NCBI GenBank assembly: GCA_963764825.1
Contig: CAVXUA010000012.1
Coordinates: 1-64,000 of the forward strand
Origin: JAZGGS01 sp963764825
GTDB lineage: Bacteria > Bacteroidota > Ignavibacteria > Ignavibacteriales > Ignavibacteriaceae
Direction of reading: 5' to 3'
DNA: 64,000 bases
The position numbers and the translations under genes are program-made. How positions within the stretch are numbered: position 1 is the stretch's first letter; each line of letters begins with the position of its first letter. Below are positions 10,464-21,854 of this stretch, one piece after another. The notes below the pieces were generated by a model that ran no database searches, was not told where the DNA came from, and saw only the letters and a list, made by a program, of their open reading frames with translations.

Positions 10464-12117
10464 TTATAGTATTCTTGAAGAAGTAAGTTCAATATCAGAA
10501 TACTTCCACGCTTCATTAAATCTCTTTTCAACGTCCGCAGCTTCATCTTTTTTATTTTGGTTTAGCAATGCCTGGTGCAATCCAAATAATCCCCAGCCAT
10601 TATTTATTATTTCTCCAAGGTTTTCTCTATAAACTTTTTCTGCTTCTTCATACTCTCCAGCTTCAATTAATACTGCTCCAAGATTTTGCCTGCAGGGATA
10701 AAACCATGTTGGAGGTTCATCATAACGTAATGTGTATTCTATCTCTACTGCTTTTTTAAGATGCTCGATGGCGAGAGGATAATCTTTTTTCTTTGCTGCA
10801 AGTTCACCGCTAACAACTTCGTATGCAATTTTAGTTAAAGTTCCAGCAGAATTTATTCCCCAAATGGAAAGATCTTCTATATTTTTATCAAAGCGCATTT
10901 TTTCTAATGTCTCAAGTTCTTTTTCCGCATTAGTAAGTTCGCTTTTTGCTATAAAAGCCATCGCTCTTGCGTAATGCCAAATACTCTGCATGTATGGTCT
11001 TTCATCCTGTGGTTGCGGGTAATTCAAAATTTCATCCCACTTTCCAAAAGTAACATAAGCGTAAAGGGGTATAACCGCGTAATGCTGTAACGTTTGGTAG
11101 CCGCATACGTTTAAAAGCGAATCAGGCGGCTTTTGTGATGTTTTAATTGCTGCATCAATTGCAGTTTTGCTGTCCCCTTCAAGTGTTGCTGTTGCCCACA
11201 GAAAATGATAATTATGTGGATAGTATGCAAGAGGATAAAAACCTTGCTGGTTACATTGATTAATATATTCTTCATCGGATTCTACTGCTCGTATGTTAGC
11301 AAGGGAACCTTCATGATACTTTCCCGTTCTTATGTATATATGTGCGGGCATATGAACAAGATGCCCCGCACCTGGCGCAAGAAATCTAAGTTTATCTGCA
11401 CTGGCAATTCCCCGATCCGGTGTTTTTGATGCTTCAACCACATGAATATAAAGATGATTTGCTCCATGATGATCTGGATTTATTTTCATTACACCTTCAA
11501 GAGTTATTAGAATTTCGTTAGTCCATGGCTGTATTGTGCCATCTTTCTGCCAGTAATCCCATGGATGAAGATCCATAATTGATTCAGCAAACATTGTTGC
11601 AACATCAAGATCATCGGGATACTTTTCAACAAACTTCCTCATAGAATCAGAATATTCCTGATCAAGCGGAGTTCTATCTTCCATCACTTCACTGGAATAT
11701 CGTTTTGAAAGAGCCATTATAAAATCTTTTTCTTTTTGGGTTTCATCATCCAGCAGACGAAATTGCTTCTTGAATTGCATCATAAGCAGAGTGAACTACT
11801 CCATCATCCATCGGAAGATTTATATTTGGGCCAAGAACATAAGCCATTCCCCAATATGCCATAGCACATTTTGGATCTAATCTTGCGACTTCTTCAAAGG
11901 ATCGAAATGATTCCTCATGGTTAAAGCCATAAGCAAGAATTAATCCCTGGTTAAAATATTTTTGAGCAAGCTCCGAGCTTGTTGTTACCGGATATTCAAG
12001 TGTACCAAGATCATCAAATAACGGTGCTTGCTTTTCTGTCTCCTTGCTACATGCCGAAAGCAGAATTGCTACAAATAAAATTATTATGCCCGAACGCATA
12101 GATTTCTCCTTATACAT
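10464..12117 (-). CDS. TPR-repeat lipoprotein, function unknown (one frameshift)
   Basis: About 550 residues. A lipoprotein signal (LLSACSKE, Cys about 22) is followed by tetratricopeptide-like helical repeats (FNQGLILAYGFNHEESFRSFEEVARLDPKCAMAYWGMAY). The centre carries a conserved block (HHGANHLYIHVVEAS, then GAGHLVHMPAHIYIRTGKY) that I know from a widespread but uncharacterised TPR family. Pieces 12117-11746 and 11783-10464 join if one base is dropped from the short run near 11759-11763, giving AIQEAIRLLDDETQKE. Probably anchored in the outer membrane, facing the periplasm. The HMPAHIY motif could bind metal; this is inference only. Confidence 0.8.
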
Positions 12118-12297
12118 TTAAAATGTTAATCCTTTTCGTAATGAAAACGGAAATGGTATAATTGAAAAGGTGAGATATTGAGTAAATAAAATAGCTTTTT
12201 ATTTGCGATTTGTCAATAGTTTGCAAATAATGAGCAACTCTATAAAAAACATCAAATTAGTCTTGATTTCTCATTTTTTGCGACTATCAAATTATAA

Positions 12298-12325
12298 AAG
12301 GCGCCATAAAGACGCCTTTTAATAA
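12298..12325 (-). terminator. Intrinsic terminator of the alpha-2-macroglobulin gene
   Basis: AAAAGGCG and CGCCTTTT arms around CCATAAAGA, about 31 bases past the alpha-2-macroglobulin stop. On the minus strand the stem is followed by TTTTATAATTTG. The element is symmetric enough to work in either direction. Confidence 0.7.
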
Positions 12326-12355
12326 ATTCATATTTATCAATGCATACAAATTCTA

Positions 12356-15300
12356 TTACTCAACAATAACTCTCACACCTTCAGAATGGCTTGTAAATTC
12401 AGGTGCATACATACATTGCATTGTTGTAATTCCGTTTGAGAAATCTCCTTTGTGAGTTACTCTTAAAGGATACTCAAAAACATAAGTTCCTTTGGGCAAT
12501 CTATCCATAAAGAAGTTTGTCGCTGCATCGCGTGTGTTTTCGTAATAGTACAATCCATCCTGGTATTTATGTGTTGAGAGAACATTTATCGGCTCAAATC
12601 CGGCAGCACGCATATCTTTTAAGTGAACAAATTCCATAGTTCTGTCAACTCTAATTTCAATTCTTACTTTTATCAAATCACCCGGTTTTAGTTTTGTATC
12701 TATCCGTAACAGGAGTAATTTTTTCGCCGGTATCAGTATTTATCTTAAGGAATAATTGCTTTTTAATCTTAAGTGGAGTTTCACTCGGCGTTATTTTATC
12801 AAGCTGCTCATAATACTGCCAGTAGAGCGAACCCCACGCAACAACATTATTATTATTCGTTACTGTTACTTCACCCATTTCAGGTTTTATTTCTTCACCC
12901 TTCCACGAAGTTTTAAAGTAACCTGTTCCTGCTTCAATATGAATTTCCGGATTATTTAAAAGATCAATCAATTGCCCGCCAATTGTTATATCAGGTAATT
13001 TAGAATCTGCAAGCCAGTTTGTACCTCTTAAGAGTAGTGCGTAACAAGCTTCCGCAGTAGCTTTGGTAGTTTTCCAATCCTGCACTTGCTTTTGTTTTAG
13101 CAGCCACACTTTCATCAAATCAACTGATTCCTGGTCTTTTACTATTTCATCAACGGCTTCAATAAGCAAGGCTTGAGTTTCTATCGGTGCCTGGTACCAA
13201 TACCATCCCCACTCTTCTTTAAAGTACATTCCCATTTCATCATTAAAAACTGCATTCTCAATTATCGATTTGATTATATTTTTTGCAGTCTTCGCATCAT
13301 ATAATCTATAAAGTGCAAGCGCTATCATTCCCTGCATATATTTGTTGTTGCTGAGCCAGTATGTTTGTGCCTGTCCTTTCCAGAAATCAAAAGCTTCTTT
13401 ATGTTTTTCTGCAACAGGAATATCGAGATAGTAACTTCTTCCGTAAAGATATTGTGCCTGAATGTAACCGATATGTTTTTCTTCAAGATTTACTCCATGC
13501 TTCTTTAGATATTCATAATCTTCATACATTCTTACATCAGTGTATAGAACAGCTTTGCGTAAGCATTTCCCACGTTGCAGGGTTTTCCCTAATATCTTTT
13601 ATCCCAAGTCTTTCAAGATGTCCCATTCCCACAACAATATATTGTGTGATGAACCGATTCTCGCGCAATCCCGGGAACCATGGCCATCCACCATTTGAAT
13701 ATTGGATTTCCTGAAGTTTATGTTCAGCTCGATCAAGTTCATTTGCCATTCTTGTAAGATCGAAAAGTAAACCAACTCTGCGTTTTCTTTCAGATTCATC
13801 CTGTGCATCAAGAACCCACGGAGTTTCTTCGAGCAGGGCATACTTTAATTCCTGGTTCTTTTCAAGATTCGAAATGAAGCGCATCTTTATCAACTTCTTT
13901 CCAGGTTTCAAAAACCTTTTTGATCTTCGGACTGGAGTTTGCAATAAAAGTTGCAATGCTGTTTGCATAAAAACGGTTGAAGATCTGCTCACTGCACTCA
14001 TAAGGAAATTCCATCATATACGGCAGTGCTTGTATTGCATACCATGCAGGATTTGCAGTAAACTCAAGTGTAAGATTATAATTCTGCAAAGTTGATGAGG
14101 TATTATTCATCAGCTTATCCAGAATAAAGTTTTAGTTTGATTCCTTTTACAGGAAGCGGAAGAGTTTCTGTAACAAGCATCCTGTTAATAAGAATAGGAA
14201 GTGCATTTTCTTCACCATCAGAAAATTTACCTGATTTTGCAATTACCCTGTAAACAATCGCATCAGCTTTACCGAAAGGAACTTTTAATCTCCAGCTTAA
14301 GCCTTCGCTTAAATCCTTATCAACTTTAAATGATTTTACATTCTTATTATTTTCGAACAGACCATCTATCGGTTTCATGGAGAAAGCATCAAACAACTGT
14401 AACGTTGCTTCCCCTGAAAGAGAATGATCTGATAGATTGCTTACTTTTGCTGTGAAGTAAATTTCATCACCTTCTCTTAAAAATCTTGGCGGATTTGGCA
14501 CAATCATCAAATCTTTTTGTGTTACAGTTTCATTGTAAACCATTCCGTGTTTTAAATCTTTTGTATGAGCAAAGCCCATAAACTTCCATCGCGTTAAAGC
14601 TTCCGGCGCAGTGAAAGAAATTACAATTTCACCTTGCTCATTTGTTTTTAATTCAGGATAGAAGAAAGCAGTTTCATTTAAATTTTTTCTGATCGAAACT
14701 TCTTCAAATGAAGTTTGGGAACCATTATCTTTATCACCATTCAGTCTTTTTCTATCTTCATTTTTTTCTAGCGTGGAAGAAGTTTTACCACTTTCTTTTT
14801 CTTCACCCACAATGCCCTGCACTGATAATTCATCCATTGACTCACTTACGGGCATCGGTGCATCCATTTTATACATTACATCCCCATTTCGTCCGCCCCT
14901 CATATACATTCCATCGCTGTATCCATAACCATAAAAATAAAATCCGAAATTATTTATATACGGATAATAGAAATACTGCCTGGAGACATAATTATTCCAG
15001 TTCTCATTGTAGTAATTAGCAGCTAGTGCGTCGGAAGGTGTTATCCGTTGTCCAGTTCAATCTGCCATAATAATATGGGTGAACATTGAAACCCCAATAA
15101 TTCGCAGCAAATGCATCGAGTGAAGCATCATACATTGAAGCAAGAAGTTCTGCAGCAATTGCATCTCCGTTTGGTCCGGTTATTTTTAACTTCCATTCTT
15201 CTTCAGATCCCGGAAGAATTTTATTTCTGAAAGTTTCGAATGTAATATTAAGATTTTTATTACTCCATGGAACAGAAATAACTTTTGTTAAAATATGGTT

Positions 15301-18300
15301 TTCATTATTTACAGTTAAAGTTACATGTACAACTACATTTCCGCGGTAATCTTCTTTAATTGGAATTTCTATTTTCTTTTGTTCATCATCTAAAGTGATC
15401 CATTCTTTCCTGATTATTTTTCCATCATATTCCATCTCAAAAAGTGCTTCCACATCTTCCTCAGCAGAACCTATGTAAAGTTTAGCAGTTTCTCCGGGTT
15501 CATAACTTTTCTCTTCAAGATATATCCAGCTTGCTGCTCTTAAAGGAGTTTTACCAGATTCAGGATCGAACAATGTGAAATATTTTATAAGTTCAATAGG
15601 AGTGCCGTTTTTATCTTTTGTTATAAGAGTAACTACATACTTACCGGGGTCCCAATCATTTTGATCTTTAAAAGAATGAAGAACTATCTGTAGTAGTGAA
15701 ACTTGTTTTAAAAACTTGCTTATCTTTTTCCCAGTTAAAGAACTGGTCTTCTTCATTATAAATATCGTTTGAAAAGCTTTCATAAAAATCTTCTTTTGTA
15801 AGAAGGAATTCATCCGGTTTTTGCCATAATCTATTTCTAAAAACCCTTGATGGAGTTTTAAGTTATAAACATCAACAGAAACTTTTGCCGGTTCAAACTG
15901 CCCGTTAAGGTTTGTAGTTGAAACTGAATATTTATCGGATGATTGATTATTAACAATTTCAGGAAGATTAATACTTGCAACCAACGCAACATAACCTGCA
16001 CTAACATAAGCTTGAGCAGAATGTGTTTCGCCGGTTACATCAACAACATCTGCGTAAACAATGTAATTAAAAACAGGTTTGGTTTCTTTCGGAATAGATA
16101 GATCGGGAATTGCACTAAAATCAATTTTAAATTTTCCTTCCTTATCAGTTTTGGTTACACCGTTTGTTATTTCCATTTCAGTGTTATTACCCCAGTACCA
16201 ATTGTAATAACCACGCCACCCGTAGTAGAAATACGGGAATGATACATTTCGTACAACACGGTATTTAACTTCAACATCATTTAGGTTTACCCCAGAATAA
16301 GTTTTTGCAAATCCTTCTGCGGTTATTTTATCATTTAAAGAATAGCTACCTTTAACCGGTTCAAACTTTACTTCGAACTTAGGACGTTTATATTCTTCAA
16401 CCCTGAAATATTGAGAACCGACTTCGTTCATTATATAATACTGTCCACCAATTTTACCAAAAGGAATAGTAAACTGTCCGTTAAAAGTTCCGTATTCGTT
16501 TGTTGTCAAAGCAACATCGGAAATCTTCTGGCTGTTTGCATCATAAAAAGTTACGGTTGTTTTATGATCAGTAATTATTTCGTGATCTTTCTTCCCGTCA
16601 GTATCAAGCATCAATCCTTTAAAGTAAACAACCTGCCCGGGTCTGTAAATTGCTCTATCCAAAAAGAAGTGTGTAACCCTTCTCTTCCCGGGATCACTTC
16701 CATAATAATAAGAGTAATAATTCTGTGATTCGAATCTATCGCTTCCTTTTTTAAGGATAGTAATATAATTACCATAACTGTTTTCCTTTTTTGTAAACTC
16801 GAAAAGCCCTTCGCCGTCTGTTGTTCCATCAGCTACTTTTTCAAATCGGTATTCCCTGTCATCAGGAAAATATTTTTGAAGTCGTATCTCAACATCAACA
16901 TTTGCTAGCGGGTGCCCCGATTCCCTATGCACAGCATAGATCTGAACAGTATTATTTCCAATATCCCGCCTAATATAACTCAAGTTGGAAACCCATATTT
17001 TACTATATCCAACTGCATTTTTAATGTATGAAAAATTCTTTTCGGTGGCAGAAAGTATAAGATATCTGCCTGCAGGTAATTCGGGCATTTTTATTTCAAC
17101 ACTATGCTGCTGGTAAGTCTTTATCATCAGGAAGATCAACTGACCATTCCTCAACTGCTTTATGTTCATTATAATAATTTACAAGATCATGTGCATTTAA
17201 ATTCTTTTCCTTTTTCTCCAAAGATTCATTCCATGGAATTACTCTTATAAAAATTTTATTTACATTCTTATAAGAAATTAATGAACGGAATGGCTGTTGG
17301 GGAATGTTTCCATATTCGGTTTGAAATTGTAAACTCTTTTGTAATATCGAATTCTGAAGCCACCTGCATTCCTGCGCACCGAAAGTATCAGGGAATTTTT
17401 CAATTGCAGTGTTACAGATTTCAAGAGCTTTTTTAATCTCCCATTTGTGATCATCGGAAACAGAAGCATTATACTTAACTCCTTCATTGTAAATAATATT
17501 TTGCTTTGTTAAATGAAATAAGTGAGGAATAAGGAACATTTCTGAACTGTTCTTCCATTTTAATAATTGCAGAAATGTATAAGTTGTCTTTTTCCGTGAT
17601 GAACACTGTTTCTTCTTACAAAATTTAATCTTGCAAGATCAACATCTATCAAAGCATCTTTTTCATCATCATCAAGATGGAAATCAATCAGATCCTGGTA
17701 AAGTTTAATTGCATAAAATTTTAGTGAGAGAGAATCTTTAGTTCGAATAATCTTTATCAATAAAATCTTCAGATTGCGAAAAATCTTCATCACTATTCAA
17801 TTCAAATTTGTAAACAGGATCAGTTACAGAAGCTTCATCATTTATATAAAACGAAAGTGCCTGGTGAGCAAGCAGATCAAATAATGTCGGGCGAAGGTAT
17901 AGCTTGCTGTGAATCGCTGTAATAGAGAATATCTTTAAAATCCTTAATTGAAATCGAGCTTCAGCTCTTCACTTTTTTCTAAAGATGCGTGGAAATGATT
18001 TAACAATTTCCCTTATTAACCGGGAAAGATCCCACGTTTGAAAATCTTCATTATTAAAATTTACAGTTTCAGTTCTTTGCTGAAATCGCCACCTGTTGTT
18101 TTGATAATACTGCCAGTAAATATTTGCCAGAATTGATTGCAGGATTGCATTTGCAGGAAAACGATGCTGTATCAATTTCAGCTTTTACATCATTTATAAT
18201 TTTTATGTGGCTGTCTTCCTCAATGTAGTTTCCGTATTTCAGTTTGTAAAAAATAGATTTGATAAACTGCGGTTGGTTGCCATCCTTTTTTGCAGCGTTG

Positions 18301-18512
18301 TAAATTTCTTCAACAACTTCCAAAGCTGAACGTGTTAATCCTTGCTGTTCAAGCGAATCAACTTTGTGCCATGCGGCTTTATAATCATCACCAAAATTAT
18401 AATGAATAACTTCAGTAGGATTAAATATTTTTATTCCAGGAATAAGACCTGAAAATGAATAAAATAAAACTGCAATTGGAATAACGAGGAAGAATCTATT
18501 TATATTTTTCAT
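12356..18512 (-). CDS. Bacterial alpha-2-macroglobulin family protein, about 2000 residues (many frameshifts)
   Basis: Exported macroglobulin expected to trap proteases through a thioester. Start ATG 18512 gives a signal peptide (NRFFLVIPIAVLFYSFSG) without a lipobox Cys, unlike E. coli YfhM. The middle (17169-15016) has MG-type beta domains: LPAGRYLILSATE, FFLDRAIYRPGQVVYFKG, then EPGETAKLYIGSAEEDVE. The A2M segment reads FYPELKTNEQGEIVISFTAPE and TRWKFMGFAHT. The thioester motif CSEQ is at 13985-13996 in PYECSEQIFNRFY. The C-terminal receptor-like domain lies at 12676-12356. The frame changes roughly nine times (pieces bounded near 18130, 17990, 17800, 17550, 17130, 15000-14900, 14110, 13870, 13535 and 12680). 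All domains stay in order, so sequencing error or recent decay are both possible. No pbpC neighbour is present. Confidence 0.85.
13985..13996 (-). other. Thioester motif CSEQ of alpha-2-macroglobulin
   Basis: Minus-strand codons TGC AGT GAG CAG encode C-S-E-Q, matching the C-x-E-Q thioester consensus of alpha-2-macroglobulins and complement C3. This marks the protein as a potentially covalent protease trap, not one of the thioester-less variants. Confidence 0.85.
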
Positions 18513-18859
18513 GCTAACTACCCTTTATTAAAATCTGAATTTTAATAACCCAATTTCAAACTATCATTTATTTAACAACTGATTTTACTTAAAATAATTG
18601 ATTAAGTTCCTAAATAAATATTTTTGTTGTGATTATTTTTGAAAAAAAATACTGAAAAGTTAAATAATTTAATCATAATCCTGAAGATATTCGAATTTCC
18701 TACTGATTCATCTATTCTCACACTTTTTTATTTCCTTGCTATTGAAGATTCTAAGCAATTTAATTACGTTATATTAAAAAAGAAGAATAATTATTGCGCG
18801 CCGGTAAATTGTTTGTGCATTTATGATCTATTCAATTCGTAATTTGTAAAACAAAATTA
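18513..18859. other. Intergenic region between divergent genes
   Basis: 347 bases separating the divergent alpha-2-macroglobulin and lipoprotein genes, so promoters for both should lie here. A 67-codon frame at 18639-18842 has no ribosome site or recognisable content, and I do not accept it as a gene. Confidence 0.5.
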
Positions 18860-19480
18860 ATGAGAAAAACAGTATATAGCCCTTTTTTTTCGCTTTGCTT
18901 AGTTGCTGCATTGCTTAATTTCACTTGCTGCGGTGAAGCTGATAATAAGGAAGAATTAATTCAAAAAGCGATACTTGAGGAACTGCAGCTGCATCCTAGG
19001 GCACAATTGGTTGATATTTATAAATTCTTTTTTCAGGGCGTATTTGGTCCGGGGCACATTATTAGTGATCAAAAATCCGCTTTAAAATATTTGCAAAATG
19101 AGTTTCAAAGCAGTACAGAATTCGATTCGGTTCTTTGGCAACAGGTAGGGTATAAAATCCGATACTATCGTATCAGCTTAAAATTAGTTAAAGAAGGTAC
19201 AATCCCGGAAGAAAAATATTTTAATGCCTTCATTCATAGTGCAGACACATCTAAAATTCCATCAATTAAAGAATGGTGGAAAGAATGGAATTTTATTTTA
19301 AGTGTAATTGATGAGATGAAATTAGTCATTCCAAATTATGAAGATGATAAATCCGGGTTGGATAAAATGCTATCGGAGGGAAAAGTCCTTGTTCACCATA
19401 GTGACATTTATAGAAAATTATATCATCCGCACTACCGGATTGTAGACAAAGAGAATTTTGAAAAACTTAATTTAGATTAA
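18860..19480 (+). CDS. Conserved lipoprotein of unknown function
   Basis: 206 residues. The signal sequence ends in LNFTCCGEADN, giving a lipobox Cys near residue 24. The body is alpha-helical with conserved-looking blocks LHPRAQLVDIYKFFFQGVFGPGHII, split here as LHPRAQLVDIYKFF and GVFGPGHII, and a C-terminal YRKLYHPHYRIV. I recall similar proteins in Bacteroidota, always hypothetical. The several His residues could suggest a metal site. Monocistronic by spacing. No function is proposed. Confidence 0.7.
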   Translation: MRKTVYSPFFSLCLVAALLNFTCCGEADNKEELIQKAILEELQLHPRAQLVDIYKFFFQGVFGPGHIISDQKSALKYLQNEFQSSTEFDSVLWQQVGYKIRYYRISLKLVKEGTIPEEKYFNAFIHSADTSKIPSIKEWWKEWNFILSVIDEMKLVIPNYEDDKSGLDKMLSEGKVLVHHSDIYRKLYHPHYRIVDKENFEKLNLD

Positions 19481-19724
19481 TCAGTAAAACTCTTTTTAAG
19501 TTTATTACAATTACTGCTTATAAATCCAGTTAATTCAATCATGATCCTGAATTCTTGGAGATTATCAAATGTAACTTTATTGATAGGACAGTTGTAGGAG
19601 CTTCTTTCAATTTATATTGATTTTATTTATTATTTTATCGGAAGCGGAATTGATTATTAAATTCTAAGCGGTTTGCAAACCTTTAAGACTACATTTTAAT
19701 TCACAATAATATTATGAAAGTGCT

Positions 19725-20165
19725 GTGATGGATAAATTTTTAGAAGCAGCAATTGAGGAAGCAAAAAAAGGATTGGAAGAAGGTGGAATTCCAATCGGTT
19801 CGGTTTTAGTTATTGATAATAAGATTGTTGGAAGAGGACATAACCGGCGAGTTCAAAACGGCAGTGCAATTCTTCATGCTGAAATGGATTGTTTTGAAAA
19901 TGCAGGAAGATTAAAAGCTACTGATTATAAAAAAGCGACTCTCTATTCTACACTTTCACCTTGCGATATGTGCAGCGGTACAGCCTTGTTATACAAAATT
20001 CCAAAGATTGTAATTGGCGAGAATAAAACTTTCCAGGGACCTGAAGATTATCTTCGTTCGCGTGGAGTTAAAATTGAAATATTAAACAGCCCTGAATGCA
20101 TCAAACTTATGGAAGATTTCATCAAAGAAAAGCCGGAACTTTGGAATGAAGATATTGGGGAGTAA
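19725..20165 (+). CDS. Cytosine deaminase, yeast Fcy1-like
   Basis: Zinc-dependent deaminase of 146 residues. Zinc and catalytic residues: His51 and Glu53 in LHAEMD, Cys80 and Cys83 in LSPCDMCSG. The protein follows yeast Fcy1 closely from memory: EGGIPIGSVL near the start, GRGHNRRVQNGSA, and the same C-terminal WNEDIGE ending. That points to cytosine to uracil conversion over generic tRNA-adenosine or guanine deaminase activity. The product would feed the uracil-degrading operon at 138-9594. It is followed at 22 bases by ywbE. Start: MMDK at 19725 or the second ATG at 19728. Confidence 0.85.
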   Translation: MMDKFLEAAIEEAKKGLEEGGIPIGSVLVIDNKIVGRGHNRRVQNGSAILHAEMDCFENAGRLKATDYKKATLYSTLSPCDMCSGTALLYKIPKIVIGENKTFQGPEDYLRSRGVKIEILNSPECIKLMEDFIKEKPELWNEDIGE

Positions 20166-20186
20166 TTAGAAAGAATAAGTTAAGAT

Positions 20187-20381
20187 ATGAAAGACGCAAA
20201 GCGCACTGATATTAAACCTGGCTTAAGGGTTTTAATTATAATAAAGCAAAACCAGCGAACCGGAGAATTAACTGAAGGTGTTGTTAAAGATATCCTTACA
20301 AAATCTTCCTCACACCCACACGGAATAAAAGTACGATTAGAAAGCGGTGAAGTTGGAAGAGTAAAAGAGATTTTAATTTAA
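20187..20381 (+). CDS. ywbE: YwbE family protein
   Basis: 64 residues, small basic protein matching the YwbE (DUF2196) family, with DIKPGLRVLIIIKQNQRTG then TEGVVKDILTKSSSHPHGIKV and GEVGRVKEI. Function unknown; the fold is probably a small beta barrel. It sits 22 bases after the cytosine deaminase stop and is probably cotranscribed. Confidence 0.85.
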   Translation: MKDAKRTDIKPGLRVLIIIKQNQRTGELTEGVVKDILTKSSSHPHGIKVRLESGEVGRVKEILI

Positions 20382-20427
20382 AAATGTCAAATCAAATTAG
20401 GAAAAATAAATTCGAGGGAGGTGTTAT

Positions 20428-20811
20428 ATGGGAATGGTAAGAAAGATAATAGGACCAAAATCTAAATATGATAAAACTATACCCTTTACATATATGGCTA
20501 AAGTACCGATAGTTGAAGGCGATGACGATTTGGCGAATTATTATTTTGCAGATACAATTTGCGGATTAGTTGAATATTTAAATGAGCATAAAATTGAACC
20601 TGCCGAAGTAGAACTTTTTGGTTGCTACCAGAAGAAAGAAATTCCGTTGGATAATGATCCGTTATTAAATGAAGAAGGTGAATGGCTGCAACGACCAAAG
20701 CTTTGTAAAGCACTCGAAGAATATTTCGAAAAAACTATGGATGATCGTTACAAAGGACACGAATCCCACAGCGATTGCTCTTTTGATGACAGAAGCCGGG
20801 AAGTTTTTTAA
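20428..20811 (+). CDS. Conserved small acidic protein of unknown function
   Basis: 127 residues with a strong ribosome site (GAGGGAGGTG) before ATG 20428. It contains KIIGPKSKYDKTIPFTYMAKV at its start, here split as KIIGPKSKYDK and TIPFTYMAKV, and a His/Cys-containing tail (GHESHSDCSFDDRSREVF). No signal peptide or membrane segment. I do not recognise a characterised family. It may belong to the same transcript as ywbE, 47 bases upstream. Confidence 0.7.
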   Translation: MGMVRKIIGPKSKYDKTIPFTYMAKVPIVEGDDDLANYYFADTICGLVEYLNEHKIEPAEVELFGCYQKKEIPLDNDPLLNEEGEWLQRPKLCKALEEYFEKTMDDRYKGHESHSDCSFDDRSREVF

Positions 20812-21028
20812 GCTCAGACGAGATCTTTTTTGAATCGCTTCCAGCAAATTCCAATTAACAAAAATTATCATTTTGCTTACATTCCTTAGTTTTTTATCAA
20901 ATTTCCTCCTATTATTTGTGTTTTAACATATACTTTTATAATTTCCAATCAGAATTTCATCAGCAAGTAAAATATCCCGTATTCAAACATCACTAATTAA
21001 TTCACTAATAATAAAAGGAGGCATTATA

Positions 21029-21804
21029 ATGCTTAAAGTAAAATTCTTTCTTGCACTTCTAACTGGATTATTTATTTCCAGTTCGTTTACTGTACTCGCG
21101 CAAGAAGAATGGAAGACCAACTCTACTGGATTCGTGAAGAAGTTGTAAGAGTGGATATGTGGGAGCAGTATGAAGAAACATCAAAACAATGGGTTGAAAT
21201 GATGACCGGGGCAGGACTTGATTTTCCATACATGCGAGCATCACAAAGGGATGACGGACATTACTACTATCTTTTACCACTCTCAAGCTATGCTGATATA
21301 GATAAATTCGGTGAAATATTCGGATCGGCAATTGAGAAGATAGGTAAAGAGAAGTGGGGCGAATTTATGAAGAAGAACGAAAGCAGTATGGTAACTCATA
21401 AAGATTTTATTGCAACAAGATCTGCCAAATATTCTTATATGCCCAAAGAACCCAGATTAAAACCTGAAGATGCAAAATTTATCCACTGGATGTTTTTTCA
21501 TTATACATTAGAAAACCGAAAAGAAATAATGGATATACTTGCAGAATGGAAAAAGCTATACCAAGACAAAAATATTAAAAATGGATACGCTGTTTGGCTT
21601 ATTGAGTTGGGATTAGATAACAACATGATGGCAATAACAGAAAGTTTTAAAGATGGCGCTGATTTTCACAATTCTACTAAAGAAGATAATGCATTAATGG
21701 AGGAAGAAGCGAGTGCACTATGGGCAAAAATGGCTCCGTTTATTACTTCTATTGAAAACAAATATGGTAATCAAAGACCTGATTTAGGATTTGTAAAAGA
21801 ATAA
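21029..21804 (+). CDS. Exported protein of unknown function (one frameshift)
   Basis: The true start is ATG 21029 behind AAAGGAGG, giving the signal peptide MLKVKFFLALLTGLFISSS, then FTVLAQE. The frame is lost after about 24 codons and continues from about 21105 (EDQLYWIREEVVRVD) if one base is restored in GAAGAATGGAAG near 21100-21108. Mature part about 230 residues, soluble, with repeated aromatic-rich helices (MTGAGLDFPYMRASQRDDGHYYYLLP). No known domain recognised. A strong terminator follows. Confidence 0.7.
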
Positions 21805-21825
21805 GTTGATTATAAATTATTCTAG

Positions 21826-21852
21826 AAAGCCCTCTTTATGAGGGCTTTTTTA
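21826..21852 (+). terminator. Rho-independent terminator
   Basis: Perfect stem AAAGCCCTC / GAGGGCTTT with loop TTTAT, followed by a T-run (TTTTTTATTTTA), 22 bases after the stop of the exported protein. It lies directly against the 3' end of the convergent transketolase gene and may serve both strands. Confidence 0.9.
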
Positions 21853-21854
21853 TT

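Noticed and set aside
18639..18842. 67-codon frame between divergent genes
   Set aside because: No ribosome site, unbiased composition, no recognisable sequence; it lies in the expected promoter region.
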